64,000 nt of DNA, from assembly GCA_033961575.1 (NCBI GenBank), contig CM066730.1, forward strand, positions 156,205,523 to 156,269,522, written 5' to 3'. Made by a program: the position numbers and the translations under genes. Of the stretch, positions 52,920-63,826 are shown piece by piece (the first letter of the stretch is position 1; every line of letters begins with the position of its first letter). Below the pieces are notes generated by a model that had not been told where the DNA came from, did no database searches, and saw only the letters and a program-made list of their open reading frames with translations. The stretch comes from Aselliscus stoliczkanus. Lineage: Eukaryota; Chordata; Mammalia; Chiroptera; Hipposideridae.

Positions 52920-54290
52920 CACAAGATTTTTAAGAGAGCAGAGATAATCCAGAGAGATGTTATACAGGAATGAAGAAACAAATTGACCAGAAGTCAGACA
53001 GCTGCTTGTTCTAGTGACAACCGGAGTTGGGCTGTGTGTGTGTGTGTGGGTGGGGGGACATGGAAAGAAGTATTCAAAGGTCCCTGGGAGAGAGCTTGAT
53101 AAAGGGTGAGGCTTTTTATCAGTCAAGCAGTTTGAGGACTTGGACTAGCACTATCTCGATTTTAAGGGAAAGGTTGATTTTGAAGGGCTGTGGAACTTGG
53201 GAGCATCGAGGTTTTTTTTTATTTTTTAGGACCTTGAGTAAGTTCTGGTAGTAACTCTAATGTCTTAACAATTTGTTTCTGTAGTTTGGTATTTCCCCAC
53301 TTCCTTAATGGAGAACCAAAACCAGTGAAGGATATCAAAGACCACAACCAAAACAAATGCCAGGTATGTAGCAGGTTAGCTCTGCTGTACCCAATGCTGC
53401 AATTGGATACACTCGCTGAGACAGTTCAAGCTGGACAATTTCCACGAGCTCAGGATTCCTTCCCAATATTTTAGCTGCAGTCCCTGACCTGTTTCAGTTT
53501 CAATTCATTCATATTACTTTCACTAACTTCCACCCCCATAGTATTACAAGCAATTCTCATCAACTTCTGGGGGAAAAAAAAAATCTCAGAGTCCTTTTTT
53601 CAAGGGGGAAAAAAAGAAAACAGAAGCAGAAAACCACACAGAATTATAGAACAGCACCCCTTTCTTATTTCTAAGTAACTTTCATTTCAGTTGGAATGTC
53701 TGATTCTTTGCTTGAGCCATACATTCTGTGCCCATATTGGACTGTTGCATTTTGTGTTGCCTCCCACCGCACAGCAGATAAGATTTTTGGTTATTGATAC
53801 AAATTTCAATTCCACAGAAACAACCAAACTCACACAAAAATTTTGATTACATTTTCATTGTGAAACAGGAAAATCCTCCAACTAAGGATTGTACCCAATT
53901 AGAATTATATTAACAGAACCCCAAATTTGTATTTGCAATTTCATTGATTCAATTCCACCTACCACCATTTTGCTGACAAACAGGACGCATCCCCTCAAAA
54001 TGGGCTTAGTTTTCAGGGATGTGGCCCCAGTCGCGAGCAACTGCTCTGAGTGCCCAGAACTGGGAGGGGTTTCTCTGGGGGCTAGGAAAGCCCCTCACAA
54101 ATGGACTTCCCTCTTCCTCTCTCTTACCCAGAGCAGAGAGTTTCCCCTTGGTTTCCTGCACTCAAGCAGCTGTCCTTTGGAATTTGTTCCCTGTTCTCTC
54201 TGACCTTCCAGTCCTCAAAGCCCTAGCTCTTTCCTGTGGCTGAAAAATTTACTTTTATCTGGGCACTGAGCTGAGGGGGAGGCGGAGGTG
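52920..54290. other. Unassigned sequence
   Basis: 1.4 kb without a recognised repeat or gene. Short (GT)n at 53033-53048. The left part has a low density of repeat-type words and could hold an unrecognised retroelement. Frames of 60-104 codons are not coding-like. Confidence 0.3.
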
Positions 54291-54490
54291 TGAACCAGCC
54301 AGAGCTGCCTTTGACATCAGAGAACCCGACTACCCTCCTTGTATGACCTTGTGCAAATGATTCCAGCTCAGATAGGAAATATGGGGGTAACACCGTCCTA
54401 GCTCATGAGGTTGTTGTAGTAAGATGTGTGTGTGGCACTCAGCACAGTGCCTGGCACATACTAGGCATCCAATCAATGCCAGCTGTTAAC
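54290..54490 (+). repeat. MIR SINE
   Basis: Forward MIR: 'ccttgtatgaccttgtgc', 'agctcatgaggttgttg', 'cacagtgcctggcacatac', 'taggcatccaatcaatgcc'. Confidence 0.82.
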
Positions 54491-56040
54491 ATCACTTCCT
54501 GCTTGAAAGTAAGGAAAGGGGAGCCCATTTAGTTGAGTCTAAAATATAAAATCAGCATTTTCCTATAAATTCAATGAATAACAGCAATTGTTAGGTGAGG
54601 GCCCTGATAGTTCTTATTTTTGGTTGGATCCAGAGTAGAAACAATAAATAAACAAAACCGAATTGTTTAAGAATGTATTAACTCCTCGTTCATCAATATG
54701 TAACTAAGATATCCTTTGAAGCAGGCCTGAAAGGCAAAGTAGACATTTATCTGACAGACAAGGGGCCGTCAGGGTGGCAGCTATGCAGCCAATGTCATGC
54801 AGTCCCCTCCACTCCCTGCTCTGGCCGCACGTTCCCTGCCTACAGCAGACATCATTAATCAGTGACAGCATCTCATCTTGTTGAACCTGGATTCTGCCTT
54901 ATGATAGTTTTCCTTCTCTTTTCTTTTTTCTGTACTAAAGCAGGATGCATTTCCATAAAAACTATGGACACTTTTTTTTTTTTTACATAACTAGGCATTA
55001 TCACACCTAATGGAATTAAGAATAAATCCTTTGTTTTGTCTAATACCCAATTCATCATCAAAGGTCCCTGTCTCAAAATATTTAGGATTATGTTAAACAC
55101 AGCTGTATACCAATGGTCAGTTTTCAGCAGAGGTGACATTTTCAGTTGACTGAGTCAGAAGAGAAGCATCTGCAGCCTGCTCCTTGGAGAATGGAAGGGA
55201 GGGGCATCTCCTACCTCAAGATAAGCAGCTTCATGCCTTCCAGGGCTTTTACCAAGGGGGTGGGAGCATACCTTCCCTCCTGAGGACAGTGAGTTCCCTG
55301 GCTTTGTTCTGCCAGGAAGTGAGGGGGCCTTCCTGTAAACAGGACTGGAATTCTGGGGTCCCCAAGTTTTCCAGGGATGACTCTAGTTGATCAGGCCCTG
55401 CCCTGCTGTGAGTGCGGTGGGTGATACAAGTAAGGGGGTGATGGGGCCCTCAGCCCTTAGGGAATTGCTGATCCTACCCTGGAAGCCTGACCGTGGGAGT
55501 GAGACTTTTCCTGACCAGGTCATCCTGTCCCCTCTGCACCCCAGAGAGCAGGTATCCTGTGTGCTTTGGAATCAGCTGCCAGGGTGCCAGCATGGATTTT
55601 CCATTTCCTGTGCATGTCTGCAAGAAGATTGGAGACTCAATTTCAGGCTGCCTGGGCTAGCACAAAGGCAGTGATGACAGCTATTGTCTGGGAAATGGCC
55701 CATTGTGGAGATGGGGTGAGGGGGCAGAAAGTTAGGGAGTGAGTCTCTGATCAATGATTGTCGATTCCTTTCTCAGAGTCCTGAGACTGTGCTCCCACAG
55801 CCAAAGGTCTGATTTAGCACAGGATGTGCTGAAATCAGAAAGGATGTGCTGAGGAAGCTGCCAGGGACTGTGACTGAGATCTCTGTCCTCAGGGTCCTGC
55901 TGAGGTCAGGGGCTCAGGTGGCAGGGTCGCCTAGTAAGGGCTGCAAGGGTTACTGAGAAACTTAGACCCGAGGATTTGTATGTTGACTTCACATTATTTG
56001 TGACACTGCCTTAGCACCTCTAGGGAGAGCAAGAACTTCG
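54490..56040. other. Unique or unassigned sequence
   Basis: Nothing coding. The stretch 54900-55140 ('ataactaggcattatcac') resembles an old DNA transposon or LINE piece but cannot be named. A small tandem 'aggatgtgctga' occurs at 55820-55855. Confidence 0.35.
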
Positions 56041-56135
56041 CTATCTGCCCCTCCCTCCTCCCCTCCCTTCCTCTGTGTATCCTCCCTCCCTTCCTCCCTT
56101 TCTTTTATTTCCTCGTTCATTCATTTATTTAGTCA
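56040..56135. repeat. CT-rich low-complexity sequence
   Basis: 'cctccctcctcccctccc' and related CCTT/CCTC words, merging into (ATTC)-like sequence at about 56114-56128. Confidence 0.8.
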
Positions 56136-56380
56136 TTTATCCAATGACCAATTAATTATCAAGGGCCTTCCAGCCACTGTGTCCAGGCTTAGGATAAGAT
56201 GGTGAAAAAGGCAGACATGGTCCCTGCCCTCATGGGATTCACAGGCCTGGGAGAGACAGACACCAAACCAGGGAACACACAGATACATGAAACGATTATC
56301 GGTTGTAGTGAGTGTTCTGAGGGAAACAAAAGTTCTGAGATAGGACGTTAGAGTGTCTTTTTCTTGTTCCCTCTCCTGTG
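56135..56380 (-). repeat. L2-associated old repeat
   Basis: 'aggcagacatggtccctgcc' and 'ctcatgggattcacagg' followed by 'ggagagacagacacc' match the 'acatggtccctgccctcatggag' repeat next to L2-type ends. Confidence 0.5.
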
Positions 56381-56590
56381 CATTGACCAGCCTTGACCCG
56401 CCCCCTGTGCTGGTTCCTTTTCCCTCACAGCTGTGACTGCTGATCTCCCTCCAGTGACCACTGGCTCTGTCCTGAGCCAGCTGCCAATGTTCTCCCAGGA
56501 TTCATGCAGGAGGAATTTGAAAGCTCTGGTCCAGTCTTTTGGGACTCTGTGTCCAGGTTTCTTGGCTGCTGGTTAGGTCTTGACCTTGAG
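56380..56590. other. Unique noncoding sequence
   Basis: No feature recognised. Confidence 0.35.
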
Positions 56591-57187
56591 ACCCAGGCTT
56601 ATTTTTGTGCTGCAGATCCTGTTTTTTCTTTTTATTTCTACAAATATATTTGTAAAATTTTTTATTGAGGTATAATTTACATATAGTGAAACACTCAGAG
56701 CTTTAGATCTGTCCATTTTGGCTTCGTGTATTTTGAAGCTGTCATTAGATACACCACATTTAGATTGTTCTGTCTCCTTGATTGTTTGACTCTTATATGA
56801 GATGTCCCTCCTTACCTTTAGTAGTATTCCTTGTCTTGAGTCTACTTTGTCTGATATTAATATACCCACTTCAGCTTTCCTTTAATTATTGTTACCATGG
56901 TATATCTTTTTTTTTATTTTTTAGCTTTTAATAACCTCTGTTTTTATACCTAAAGTGTGTATGTTATAAAAAGATACAGTTGGGTCTTGCTTTTTTATTG
57001 CTGGGTAATTTCTGCCTTTTAATTGGAGTGTTTAATTCATTTACATTGAATGTCATTATTGATTTGATTGAATTGAAAAGTACTGTTTTGCTGTGTCATG
57101 TCTATTACCCCTTTTGTTATTTTTAGTTTTCTTCCCTCCTTTCTTGCTTTCTTTGAGTGCTTGAAAATTTTTAGTATTCTATTTTTA
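56590..57187 (-). repeat. L1 LINE, 3' end piece and ORF2 endonuclease piece
   Basis: 'tattgaggtataatttacat' at 56664-56690 is an L1 3' end. 'ttgtctgatattaatatacc' and 'gtgtttaattcatttacatt' reflect the reversed ORF2 endonuclease start. Deleted in between. Confidence 0.78.
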
Positions 57188-57204
57188 TCTCATACATTTT
57201 TTTT

Positions 57205-57346
57205 TAAAGCTGGGCCATCCTGCCACCTATTGGCAGCTCAGCGGCAGCTCAGTTCGGGCTCATGTGGGAATTGAACTGCTGACCCTGTTGCTCAGAATTC
57301 ACACTTTTGAGTGAGCTCTTAACCAACTGAGCCACTCGGCCGGCCC
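57205..57346 (-). mobile_element. tRNA-derived SINE (same family as 2379-2554)
   Basis: Minus strand 'gggccggccgagtggctc', 'ggttaagagctcactcaaaa'-type loop, 'cagttcaattcccacatg'-type B-box segment, 'gctgccaataggtggcagg', A tail. TSD tctca[t/g]acattttttt at about 57188-57204 and 57347-57362 with one mismatch. Confidence 0.9.
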
Positions 57347-57362
57347 TCTCAGACATTTTTTT

Positions 57363-57475
57363 AAATTGAAGTTTATTGGGGTGACAATTGTTAGCAAAAT
57401 TATATAGATTTCAGGTGTACAAATCTGTAATACATCATCTATGTATCACATTGTGTGTTAATCCAACATCTCTTT
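57363..57475 (-). repeat. L1 LINE 3' end (short)
   Basis: 'aagtttattggggtgacaat', 'ttcaggtgtacaaatctg' and 'tacatcatctatgtatc', the same terminus as 51325-51592, truncated after about 110 bp. It sits directly against the SINE, so the two insertions may be linked. Confidence 0.88.
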
Positions 57476-57479
57476 TAAA

Positions 57480-57650
57480 ATGGTTGCTCTAGGATGCACT
57501 CTTAAATTATCAAAGTTTACCTTGAGCTAATATTATTGCACTTCACATGCAATGTAAGAATCTTACAACAGTAGACTTCCATTTTCTTCCTCCATTGTTC
57601 TATTTTTGACATTTATTTTATTTTTACATATGTTAATTTCCACAGTGCAG

Positions 57651-57684
<34 letters not shown>

Positions 57685-59300
57685 GGCTTTTAAACAGTCA
57701 TTTTTCTTTTAAAGAAATTAAGAATTAACAAAAAAGTCTTCCACTTTGATATACATATTACCATTTCCGGTGCTCATTATTCCGTGGTGAGGATCTCTGC
57801 TTCCATGTGGTACCATTTTTCCTCAGCCTGAAGAACTTCCTTTAGCATTTCTTATAGTGCAGATCTGCTGGTGATGAATTCTCTCTGCTTTGCTTTATTT
57901 CAAAATGTCTTTATTTTACTTTCATTTTGAAGGATTTTTTTCTGAATATAGACTTATAGGGTGATGGATTATGTTAAGCATCTCTTCATATGATTACTTA
58001 CCATCTGTATATCATCTTTGGTGATATGTCTATTCAGATATTTTGCCCATGTTAAACTGTTTTTTTTTTTTTTAATTGTTGAGTTTTAAAAGGTTTCTTT
58101 GCTTTTTGATTTTTTGGTATATTTTGAGTAACAGTCCTTTATCAGTTATATCTTTTGCAAATATTTTTCTTATAGTGTTTGGCTTGTCTTTTCTATCTCT
58201 TGAAAATAATTATTTTTTCAAAAAAATTGTCAGTCCCAATCTCTCTCTTTTCGTTTTTTTGGCTTCAGTTCCATCTTTGTTACACTCATTAGTATTGTTC
58301 AACAGGCCACTGAGTTTCTGCTCTATCTTTCCCACTCTTTTTTTTTTCTATATATTTCAGTTTTCATTGTTCAAGTGCTGTGTTTTCAAACCCATTTGTC
58401 CTTTAGTTTCCAATCTGCTGTGAAACTCATCTAGGTAATTTTTCATTTTAGATGTTGCATTTTTCAGTTCTATAATTTCTATTTGGTTCCTTTTATAGTT
58501 TCCTTTCTTTTTCTGTTGATCTTCGCCATTGATTCACTCATAAAATACATACTCTCCTTTAAATCCTTAAACATATTTATAATAGCTCATTTAAAGTCCT
58601 TTCTTGTTAATTCCAACAACTGTGTCATCTCTAGGTCTATTTCTATTGGTAAAATTTTCTTCCCGTTACATGTTACCTCTTGTATACTGGACGTTGTGGA
58701 TGCTGTACTGTTGAGATCTGGATTTGTATTGCCTTTCTATAAAGAGTATTGTGCTTTTGATTTGGGAGGCAGTTAACGTACTGGTGAATCAGCTTGATTC
58801 TGCTATGGCTTGGTTTTAGGCTTTGATAGGGTGGGTATAGATTAGTCCCTGATGTGTGGTCTTCCTTGGGTCTCTGCTGAATGCTTGAGGTGTTTAGCTA
58901 GATCTCTCCACTCTGGCGTCTCAAATTCCACTGGCTGCCAGAACTCTGACCTCCACGGTGTTTGTTTGACTCACAGTATGCCGGGAGCTGTTCTCTGTCA
59001 AGCAGCTCAGTCTCACGCTGTACATGCACAGCTCAGTATCCAGTCAGAGATGCAACACAACCCCTATGCAGCTTCCTGGTGCCACTCCTCCGTGCACTTT
59101 CCAAGTCTCCTGTAAGCTGCTCCACAAATTCTCGCTGCCCCAGCTACCTCAAACTCTAGTCCCTGTTTCCTCCATCTAGAAAGACCCCTGTTCTCCCTTT
59201 GGACCCCACTCGCTATGCTAAAGTTTGGAAAGTGCCCATTGCCCAAAACTGGAGTGAATGTCCAGCTCACCTCATGTGTTTTCCTTTCTCAGGGATCACA
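57480..59300 (-). repeat. Old L1 LINE 5' half (inter-ORF, ORF1 and 5' UTR)
   Basis: Reversed old L1: 'gtgcagatctgctggtgatg', 'tgtctttattttactttc', 'agttttcattgttcaagtgc', 'agttctataatttctatttgg', then a G+C-richer 5' UTR (58790-59300). The segment 57965-58070 looks like ORF2 3' sequence of another copy. No long frame survives. Confidence 0.65.
57652..57684. repeat. (TTA)n microsatellite
   Basis: About ten ATT units inside L1-derived AT-rich sequence. Confidence 0.93.
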
Positions 59301-59780
59301 ACCAGTTAGGACTTAGAATCCTGGAGAAATAAAAGCCAGAGAAAACCATGAAATCTTATTGCAACCCTGATTCCCTTAGGTGCCTCCACCCTTGGCTCTC
59401 CTGGGGCCATTTTCCTGGGTGTGGGCATGTGGGAGAAGAGTAGGGAGTCAGGGGGAAAGGGAGCCTGGAGAAGGCAGTTGGGGTATTGCTGTATTTTGTT
59501 TACAGCTTTCCAGTGGAGCCCCATAGAAGGAGGCAGCTGCTTGTTATTGAGCTTGTTGGAGAGGCATGGAGGGAGGGTGTGCTGGGGAGTGCAATTAGCC
59601 AACGGTTTGAGACTGATGAAGTGGATAATGAGAGGTACTAGGACAGATTTTTGTGCTAAAAAAAGTAGACGGGGAGAAACTGTTGCGCATTAACCTGCTC
59701 AGATCTGATTTTTCAGGAACCTACTGCCTGCCAAGAGGCCAAGGACTGAAGGATTCCAAGACTGGGTTAGCACCTCCTTC
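59300..59780. other. Unique noncoding sequence
   Basis: No repeat family or gene recognised. Confidence 0.35.
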
Positions 59781-59782
59781 CC

Positions 59783-59811
59783 TGTCAAAATCCTTTGTGC
59801 CAAATTTGAGG
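59783..59811 (+). repeat. 29-mer, copy 1
   Basis: Identical over 29 bp to 61486-61514. It starts 'tgtcaaaatcctttg' and ends 'ccaaatttgagg'. The flanks diverge at once on the right and share only C/T-rich sequence on the left. Confidence 0.95.
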
Positions 59812-59839
59812 TCCTTGGAGATTCTTATCATGATCCTCA

Positions 59840-60070
59840 TCATTATTAACATTCACTGAGATCATATGGATCAGGTCTTGTGCCAAGGAATTCATTCATT
59901 ACCTCATTCAGTGTCCAAACAACTCTGTGAATTCAGTTTTATTATCACCCATTACACTGATGAGTAAACTGAGGTATAAGGAGTTGAAGGGCCTTTCCTA
60001 AGCCACATTGTTAATGAGTAGTGAAGTTGAGTTTCTCACCATGGCCTGACACCAGAGCCTGAGAGATGCA
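59840..60070 (-). repeat. MIR SINE
   Basis: Reverse MIR: 'aacattcactgagatc', 'cattacctcattcagtgtcc', 'acccattacactgatgag', 'aactgaggtataaggag'. Confidence 0.72.
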
Positions 60071-60129
60071 GTCCTGGAGTTGGCCTCATGGTGCAGGTAC
60101 ATTTGGCTTCAGTGATTGTCCTCAAAAGA

Positions 60130-60345
60130 GACGGAATACCTCTCATCTCCCCAGCAGCTGCTGCATGTGAGGCTCTGTGCTAGACACTGAGCTAAGCAGG
60201 TTATATTTCTTCTATTTTAGTTTGTTTTTCAATTATTTCTAATAACACCCAAATGAAGGTAGTATTTTCACCCCAGTTTTACAGAGGAGGACACTGAGCA
60301 TTAAAGAAACTAAATACCTTGTTCAAAGAACCAAATCTAGCAAGT
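60130..60345 (-). repeat. MIR SINE
   Basis: Reverse MIR directly after the previous one: 'ggctctgtgctagacactg', 'agctaagcaggttat', 'ccccagttttacagaggagg'. A T-rich insert at 60205-60240 separates its halves. Confidence 0.72.
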
Positions 60346-60720
60346 TGTAGTAAACATTTAGCCAACAATTCTATATTAAATGCCCACTCTTTGCCAGGCT
60401 TTATTTTAGGTACTAGAAAGCTAGCAATGAATAGAATGGCAAAAACCCTGCCCTTGTGGAGCGTATGCTCTAGCGGGGTGGGGAGCATTGGTAGACAATA
60501 AATAAATGAGCCAGATGGAGGTAATGATATAAAGAAAACTGAGGCAGGGGAGGTGGGAAGGGTGTGGTGTGGAGGAGGTAGTTTTGCACGGAACATTGGG
60601 CAGGTCTCCCTGAGTATATGACTTTTGAGCAAAAACGTGAGGAAGCTGAGGGACCCAGCCTATGGATGTCTTATGGAAGAACATTCTAGGCTAAGGGAAC
60701 ATTAAGTGCAAAGATCCAGA
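60345..60720 (+). repeat. L2-associated ancient repeat
   Basis: 'tttgccaggctttattttag', 'ccctgcccttgtggagcg', 'gacaataaataaatgagcc', 'aagaacattctaggctaag' and 'aagtgcaaagatccagagg' form the longest of the copies of this unnamed old repeat. Confidence 0.5.
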
Positions 60721-61190
60721 GGCACAGAGTTGCCAAGTCGCCCAACTCTGTGTGCAGCATTCATGAAAGTGACAATGTGAAGGGATCTTCTGGGGTTGTG
60801 CAGTGCCGGAGCCTGGGGGGAGGGTAGAGGCAGGGGGCAGTGTGACTGGAGCTGAGTGATGGAGGGGAGAGTAGTGGCTGTGAGTCAGAAGGGCAACTGC
60901 AGCTAAGTGTGGGGGGGACTTTCTGCTCATTATATGGACACAAAGTCTTCTCTGATGTGAATAGAAAAGAAGTTTGGGAGATGATCCCTAGAAGGTCACC
61001 GTCAGCCACTGTGATAGCCTCCAGTTTGCCTCTGAGTTTTGCCTCCTCTTGGGCCCTGCCACCCGGATGCCTCCTGTCTCCTGGCTGAAGTGATCCTACC
61101 TTAAATACCAAAGTGTCCTGTAAGCTCCCGCTCTTCTTAGTCCAGGTGAGACAGCCTGACATGGTGAAAATAACTCGCCAAAAATATGTG
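60720..61190. other. Unique sequence
   Basis: No feature recognised. The 295-codon minus frame that covers it is discussed among the rejected items. Confidence 0.35.
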
Positions 61191-61194
61191 AGTG

Positions 61195-61345
61195 TAGAGG
61201 GAACCGCACTCGCCCACTGTGTGATTTGGGGCAAGCGCCTGACTCGGGCTGCGCTCCTCCACCTGTTGAGTGGGGGTGGGGGGCAGACGAGCACCCAGCT
61301 CAGAGTGTAGTTGTGAAGCTTGAGAGAGGTGATGCCCCCCCGACC
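61195..61345 (+). repeat. MIR SINE fragment
   Basis: Forward MIR: 'ctcgcccactgtgtgatttg', 'gggcaagcgcctgactcgg', 'cacctgttgagtgggggtg'. It has retained several CpGs. Confidence 0.7.
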
Positions 61346-61485
61346 CCCCGGCGGTGGATAGAGGGTCATTCTCTCACCCACATGCAAGGGCCAGGCCCTG
61401 GATACATAACCATCCTTCTGAGCCCCGGACTTCCATCTTCTCCTCAGTTCCCACTGCTGGGAGCTCCTTCTCCTTTTTCCCCACT

Positions 61486-61514
61486 TGTCAAAATCCTTTG
61501 TGCCAAATTTGAGG
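61486..61514 (+). repeat. 29-mer, copy 2
   Basis: Identical partner of 59783-59811 in the same orientation, 1.7 kb downstream. Confidence 0.95.
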
Positions 61515-61564
61515 CCCTCTGAGAAGTTTGCCCCACCCTCACTGATTAGCATCTCTGCGACACC

Positions 61565-61800
61565 CAGGCAGTTTACTGGAGACGCAAGGACCAGGGTTTT
61601 GGCTCCAGACGGGCCTGAGTTCCTGGCCCACTTCCACTTCTGGGTCATTTTGGGAGAGTCACCAGACCACCTGAAGCCTCTGTTTCTTCATGTGTGGAAC
61701 AGAATCTTATCGTGGAGGTGTTCTGAGAATTAAATGACACAAGGCAAGGAAAGTACTTGCAGGGTGGGCTCAAGTTTGTGTTATTATAAGCACTTCAGTA
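61565..61800 (+). repeat. MIR SINE
   Basis: Forward MIR: 'aggaccagggttttggctcc', 'cacttctgggtcattttgg', 'cctctgtttcttcatgtg', 'gttctgagaattaaatgac'. The 3' end trails off at 'tgtgttattataag'. Confidence 0.75.
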
Positions 61801-61846
61801 TGAATCCCAGTTGGCCCTCAAAGCATCCACCTATTGTTTATCTACA

Positions 61847-62056
61847 TCAGAAGTTGGCAAACTTTTCCCGTAAAGGAACAGATGATAAATATTTTAGGCT
61901 TTCCAGGCCATATGGTCTCTATTGTTCGTATTCAACTTTGCCATGGTAGCGTGAAATTGGCTGTAGACAATATATAAATGAATGGGCATGCTGTGTTCCA
62001 ATAAAACAGGCGATGGGCTGGATTTGGCCTATGGGCCATAGTTTTCCAGCCCCAGA
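61847..62056 (+). mobile_element. Nonautonomous hAT-Charlie-type element
   Basis: Starts 'cagaagttggcaaacttttc' and ends 'catagttttccagcccca', which are decayed inverted ends. Internal 'atattttaggctttccagg', 'ccatatggtctctattg' and 'gtgttccaataaaac' follow a well-known MER1-group element. Internal deletion before 'aggcgatgggc'. Confidence 0.8.
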
Positions 62057-62084
62057 TCTAGACCAATCCTCTCACTTAACAAAA

Positions 62085-62170
62085 AGAGGAGAAAGAAAAG
62101 AAAAAGAAACAAAAAAAAAAATCTTGAAGAAAAACAAAAAGATTAAAAAAAATAAAAATAAAAAAGGCTG
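62085..62170. repeat. A-rich low-complexity sequence
   Basis: A-rich with scattered G (aaaagaaaaag, aaaaacaaaaag). No SINE or L1 body precedes it, so it is not obviously a tail. Confidence 0.9.
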
Positions 62171-62640
62171 GTGAGGAGGGAGAAAGAAGCCCAGAGCCAA
62201 CGAGTCACCCATCCCAGAGTGGCTGGGCCATCCAAGCACAGAGCAGGGAGGATAGGCAGGCAGCCTGACTCTCAGGCCTCTCTCCTTAATTGTTCTCTTA
62301 TTGTTGCATGTGGGTTAGCTTTATCCCCGTTGGTTTGTCAGTTGCACACATGCTAGCTACTCATTAAATATTCACTTGATTGGTTTAATATAATAATATA
62401 TCTTTGACACCATCTTGGAAGCTTCTAGATCTGTCCTTTGGCAAGAGCTATGAAATCCGAGGTGAGGAAGAAATTGTGGGTTGACCCCAAGTCCCCGGTG
62501 AGTCAGGAGTCCCCAGTTCCCAGGCCTGGAGGACGTTGTCAGCATGACAAGGACAACCTTACAGCACCAGTGAGGCACAGCTCTGCAGCCGTGAAATTCT
62601 TTTTGGTTTCTCCAAGAAAACAATCATCTATAAAGAATCT
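62170..62640. other. Unique sequence
   Basis: 'actcattaaatattcacttg' (62350-62400) begins an AT-rich zone that may belong to the conserved block to the right. Confidence 0.35.
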
Positions 62641-62950
62641 CGTCTATTAATGTGATTATTAATCTGGAAAAAAAAAACACTTTTCAATAAAATGAATCTA
62701 TGACAAGACAGATGTAATAAACCTGGTTAGGATTTATGATGTGCCCAGGCAGCGTTTTGCAAAAGATAATGTTCTCCTGTAATGTTGATTTGCCGGATGA
62801 GAACCATGTAATTTATTCTGTCAGTGTACATAAGAAATGTTATCTGTGTGGGGAATGACTGATGGCCTCATGAAAGCTGGCAGGGAAACAAATAAAACAA
62901 TTTGGGCCTTAAAAAATGTAATCACCTAATGATCACATCCCAGCATTTGT
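62640..62950. other. Candidate conserved noncoding element
   Basis: Repeat-free and AT-rich: 'aatgtgattattaatctgg', 'ttcaataaaatgaatc', 'gatgtaataaacctgg', 'gttgatttgccggatg', 'catgtaatttattctg', 'aatgtaatcacctaatgatc'. The words resemble deeply conserved enhancers. No coding frame. Confidence 0.42.
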
Positions 62951-63059
62951 GATGGGTACAAGGGGATTGCGGAGCTGTGGCTGCCATGTATTTGCTGTCC
63001 AGACGTGGGCCATTTTCCGTTCTTGAGCTTGGCACCGGAGGGCAGCAGGGAGCCCTAGG

Positions 63060-63340
63060 AGCTCTGCTGACTGTCCAGATTTCTCCCTCTGGGCCTTTGC
63101 TTAGGCTGTTCCCTCTTCCTGGCTGTTGTTCCACTTACCCTTCAAGGTCAGCCTCGGGAGGTCTCTCCTTCATGGCAACCTCCTGTGCCTGTCACCCCAA
63201 ACACACCCAGGCAACAACACGGATTCTCACTGTTTGGAACTCTTGCAGCCTTCCTCAGGGCCTCTTTTATTCTGCTCAGCACTTGCTCTGTTGGAATTTA
63301 GTGACTGATGTCATCGTCTCTTTGGATCCCATTTTGGTTC
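63060..63340 (+). repeat. L2 LINE 3' region
   Basis: 'ctgggcctttgcttaggctg', 'ttccctcttcctggctg', 'acccttcaaggtcagcctc' and 'ctcagcacttgctctgttgg' keep the order of L2 ORF2-end/3' UTR sequence. Confidence 0.7.
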
Positions 63341-63429
63341 AGCATCCTCCACTGGAAGGACCATGGGGGGATGCTCATGAGTGCTTCCTGAGTGAATTAA
63401 TACTCAGAAGTAGAGCCACCATTTACTGA

Positions 63430-63570
63430 ATACTCCAATTGTGCCCCGTGTTGTGTGGGGTCCTTTACAACATGGTCACATGAATGGAGACACCCTGGGA
63501 GGTAGGCACCATCGTTGTTCCTTTTTTACGCAGTGGGAACTGAGGTTCAGAGATCAACTGTTTTGTCTAA
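63430..63570 (-). repeat. MIR SINE
   Basis: Reverse MIR: 'ggaggtaggcaccatcg', 'gttccttttttacgcag', 'aactgaggttcagagatc'. The left part is degraded. Confidence 0.65.
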
Positions 63571-63583
63571 GATCAAGCGTGAT

Positions 63584-63634
63584 TTATATATATATATATA
63601 TATATATATGATATATATATATATATATGATATT

Positions 63635-63666
<32 letters not shown>
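63584..63666. repeat. (TA)n(CA)n compound microsatellite
   Basis: TA runs broken twice by 'tgata' (63609, 63628), then about 13 CA units from 63640. Confidence 0.96.
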
Positions 63667-63725
63667 AGAGGTGCCAAGAAAATGTATACACATTTTAAGA
63701 AAGGAAAAACTGTATTAAAATATAT
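63666..63725 (+). mobile_element. Possible mariner-type transposon end
   Basis: 'gaggtgccaagaaaatgtat' and 'cacattttaagaaaggaaaa' followed by 'actgtattaaaata' resemble the terminus of a Tc1/mariner-related element I remember from mammals. The opposite end is not in view, so this is weak. Confidence 0.35.
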
Positions 63726-63826
63726 AGACATTGTCAGGAGTAAATTATATTTTACCAAAAATGGAAAAGCAGTTTCCTGGAAAATCTTCACAAATCATAA
63801 AGGTCTACTGGTATATGTCCTGATTT

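Noticed and set aside
52920..54290. Possible endogenous retrovirus internal region
   Set aside because: No retroviral motif (protease, reverse transcriptase or envelope) is visible in any frame, and no paired LTRs were found.
60761..61648. Longest open frame in the window, 295 codons on the minus strand
   Set aside because: It crosses two MIR SINE regions (61195-61345 and 61565 onward) and one copy of the duplicated 29-mer. It has no recognisable domain, and other frames are open on the opposite strand. Treated as chance.
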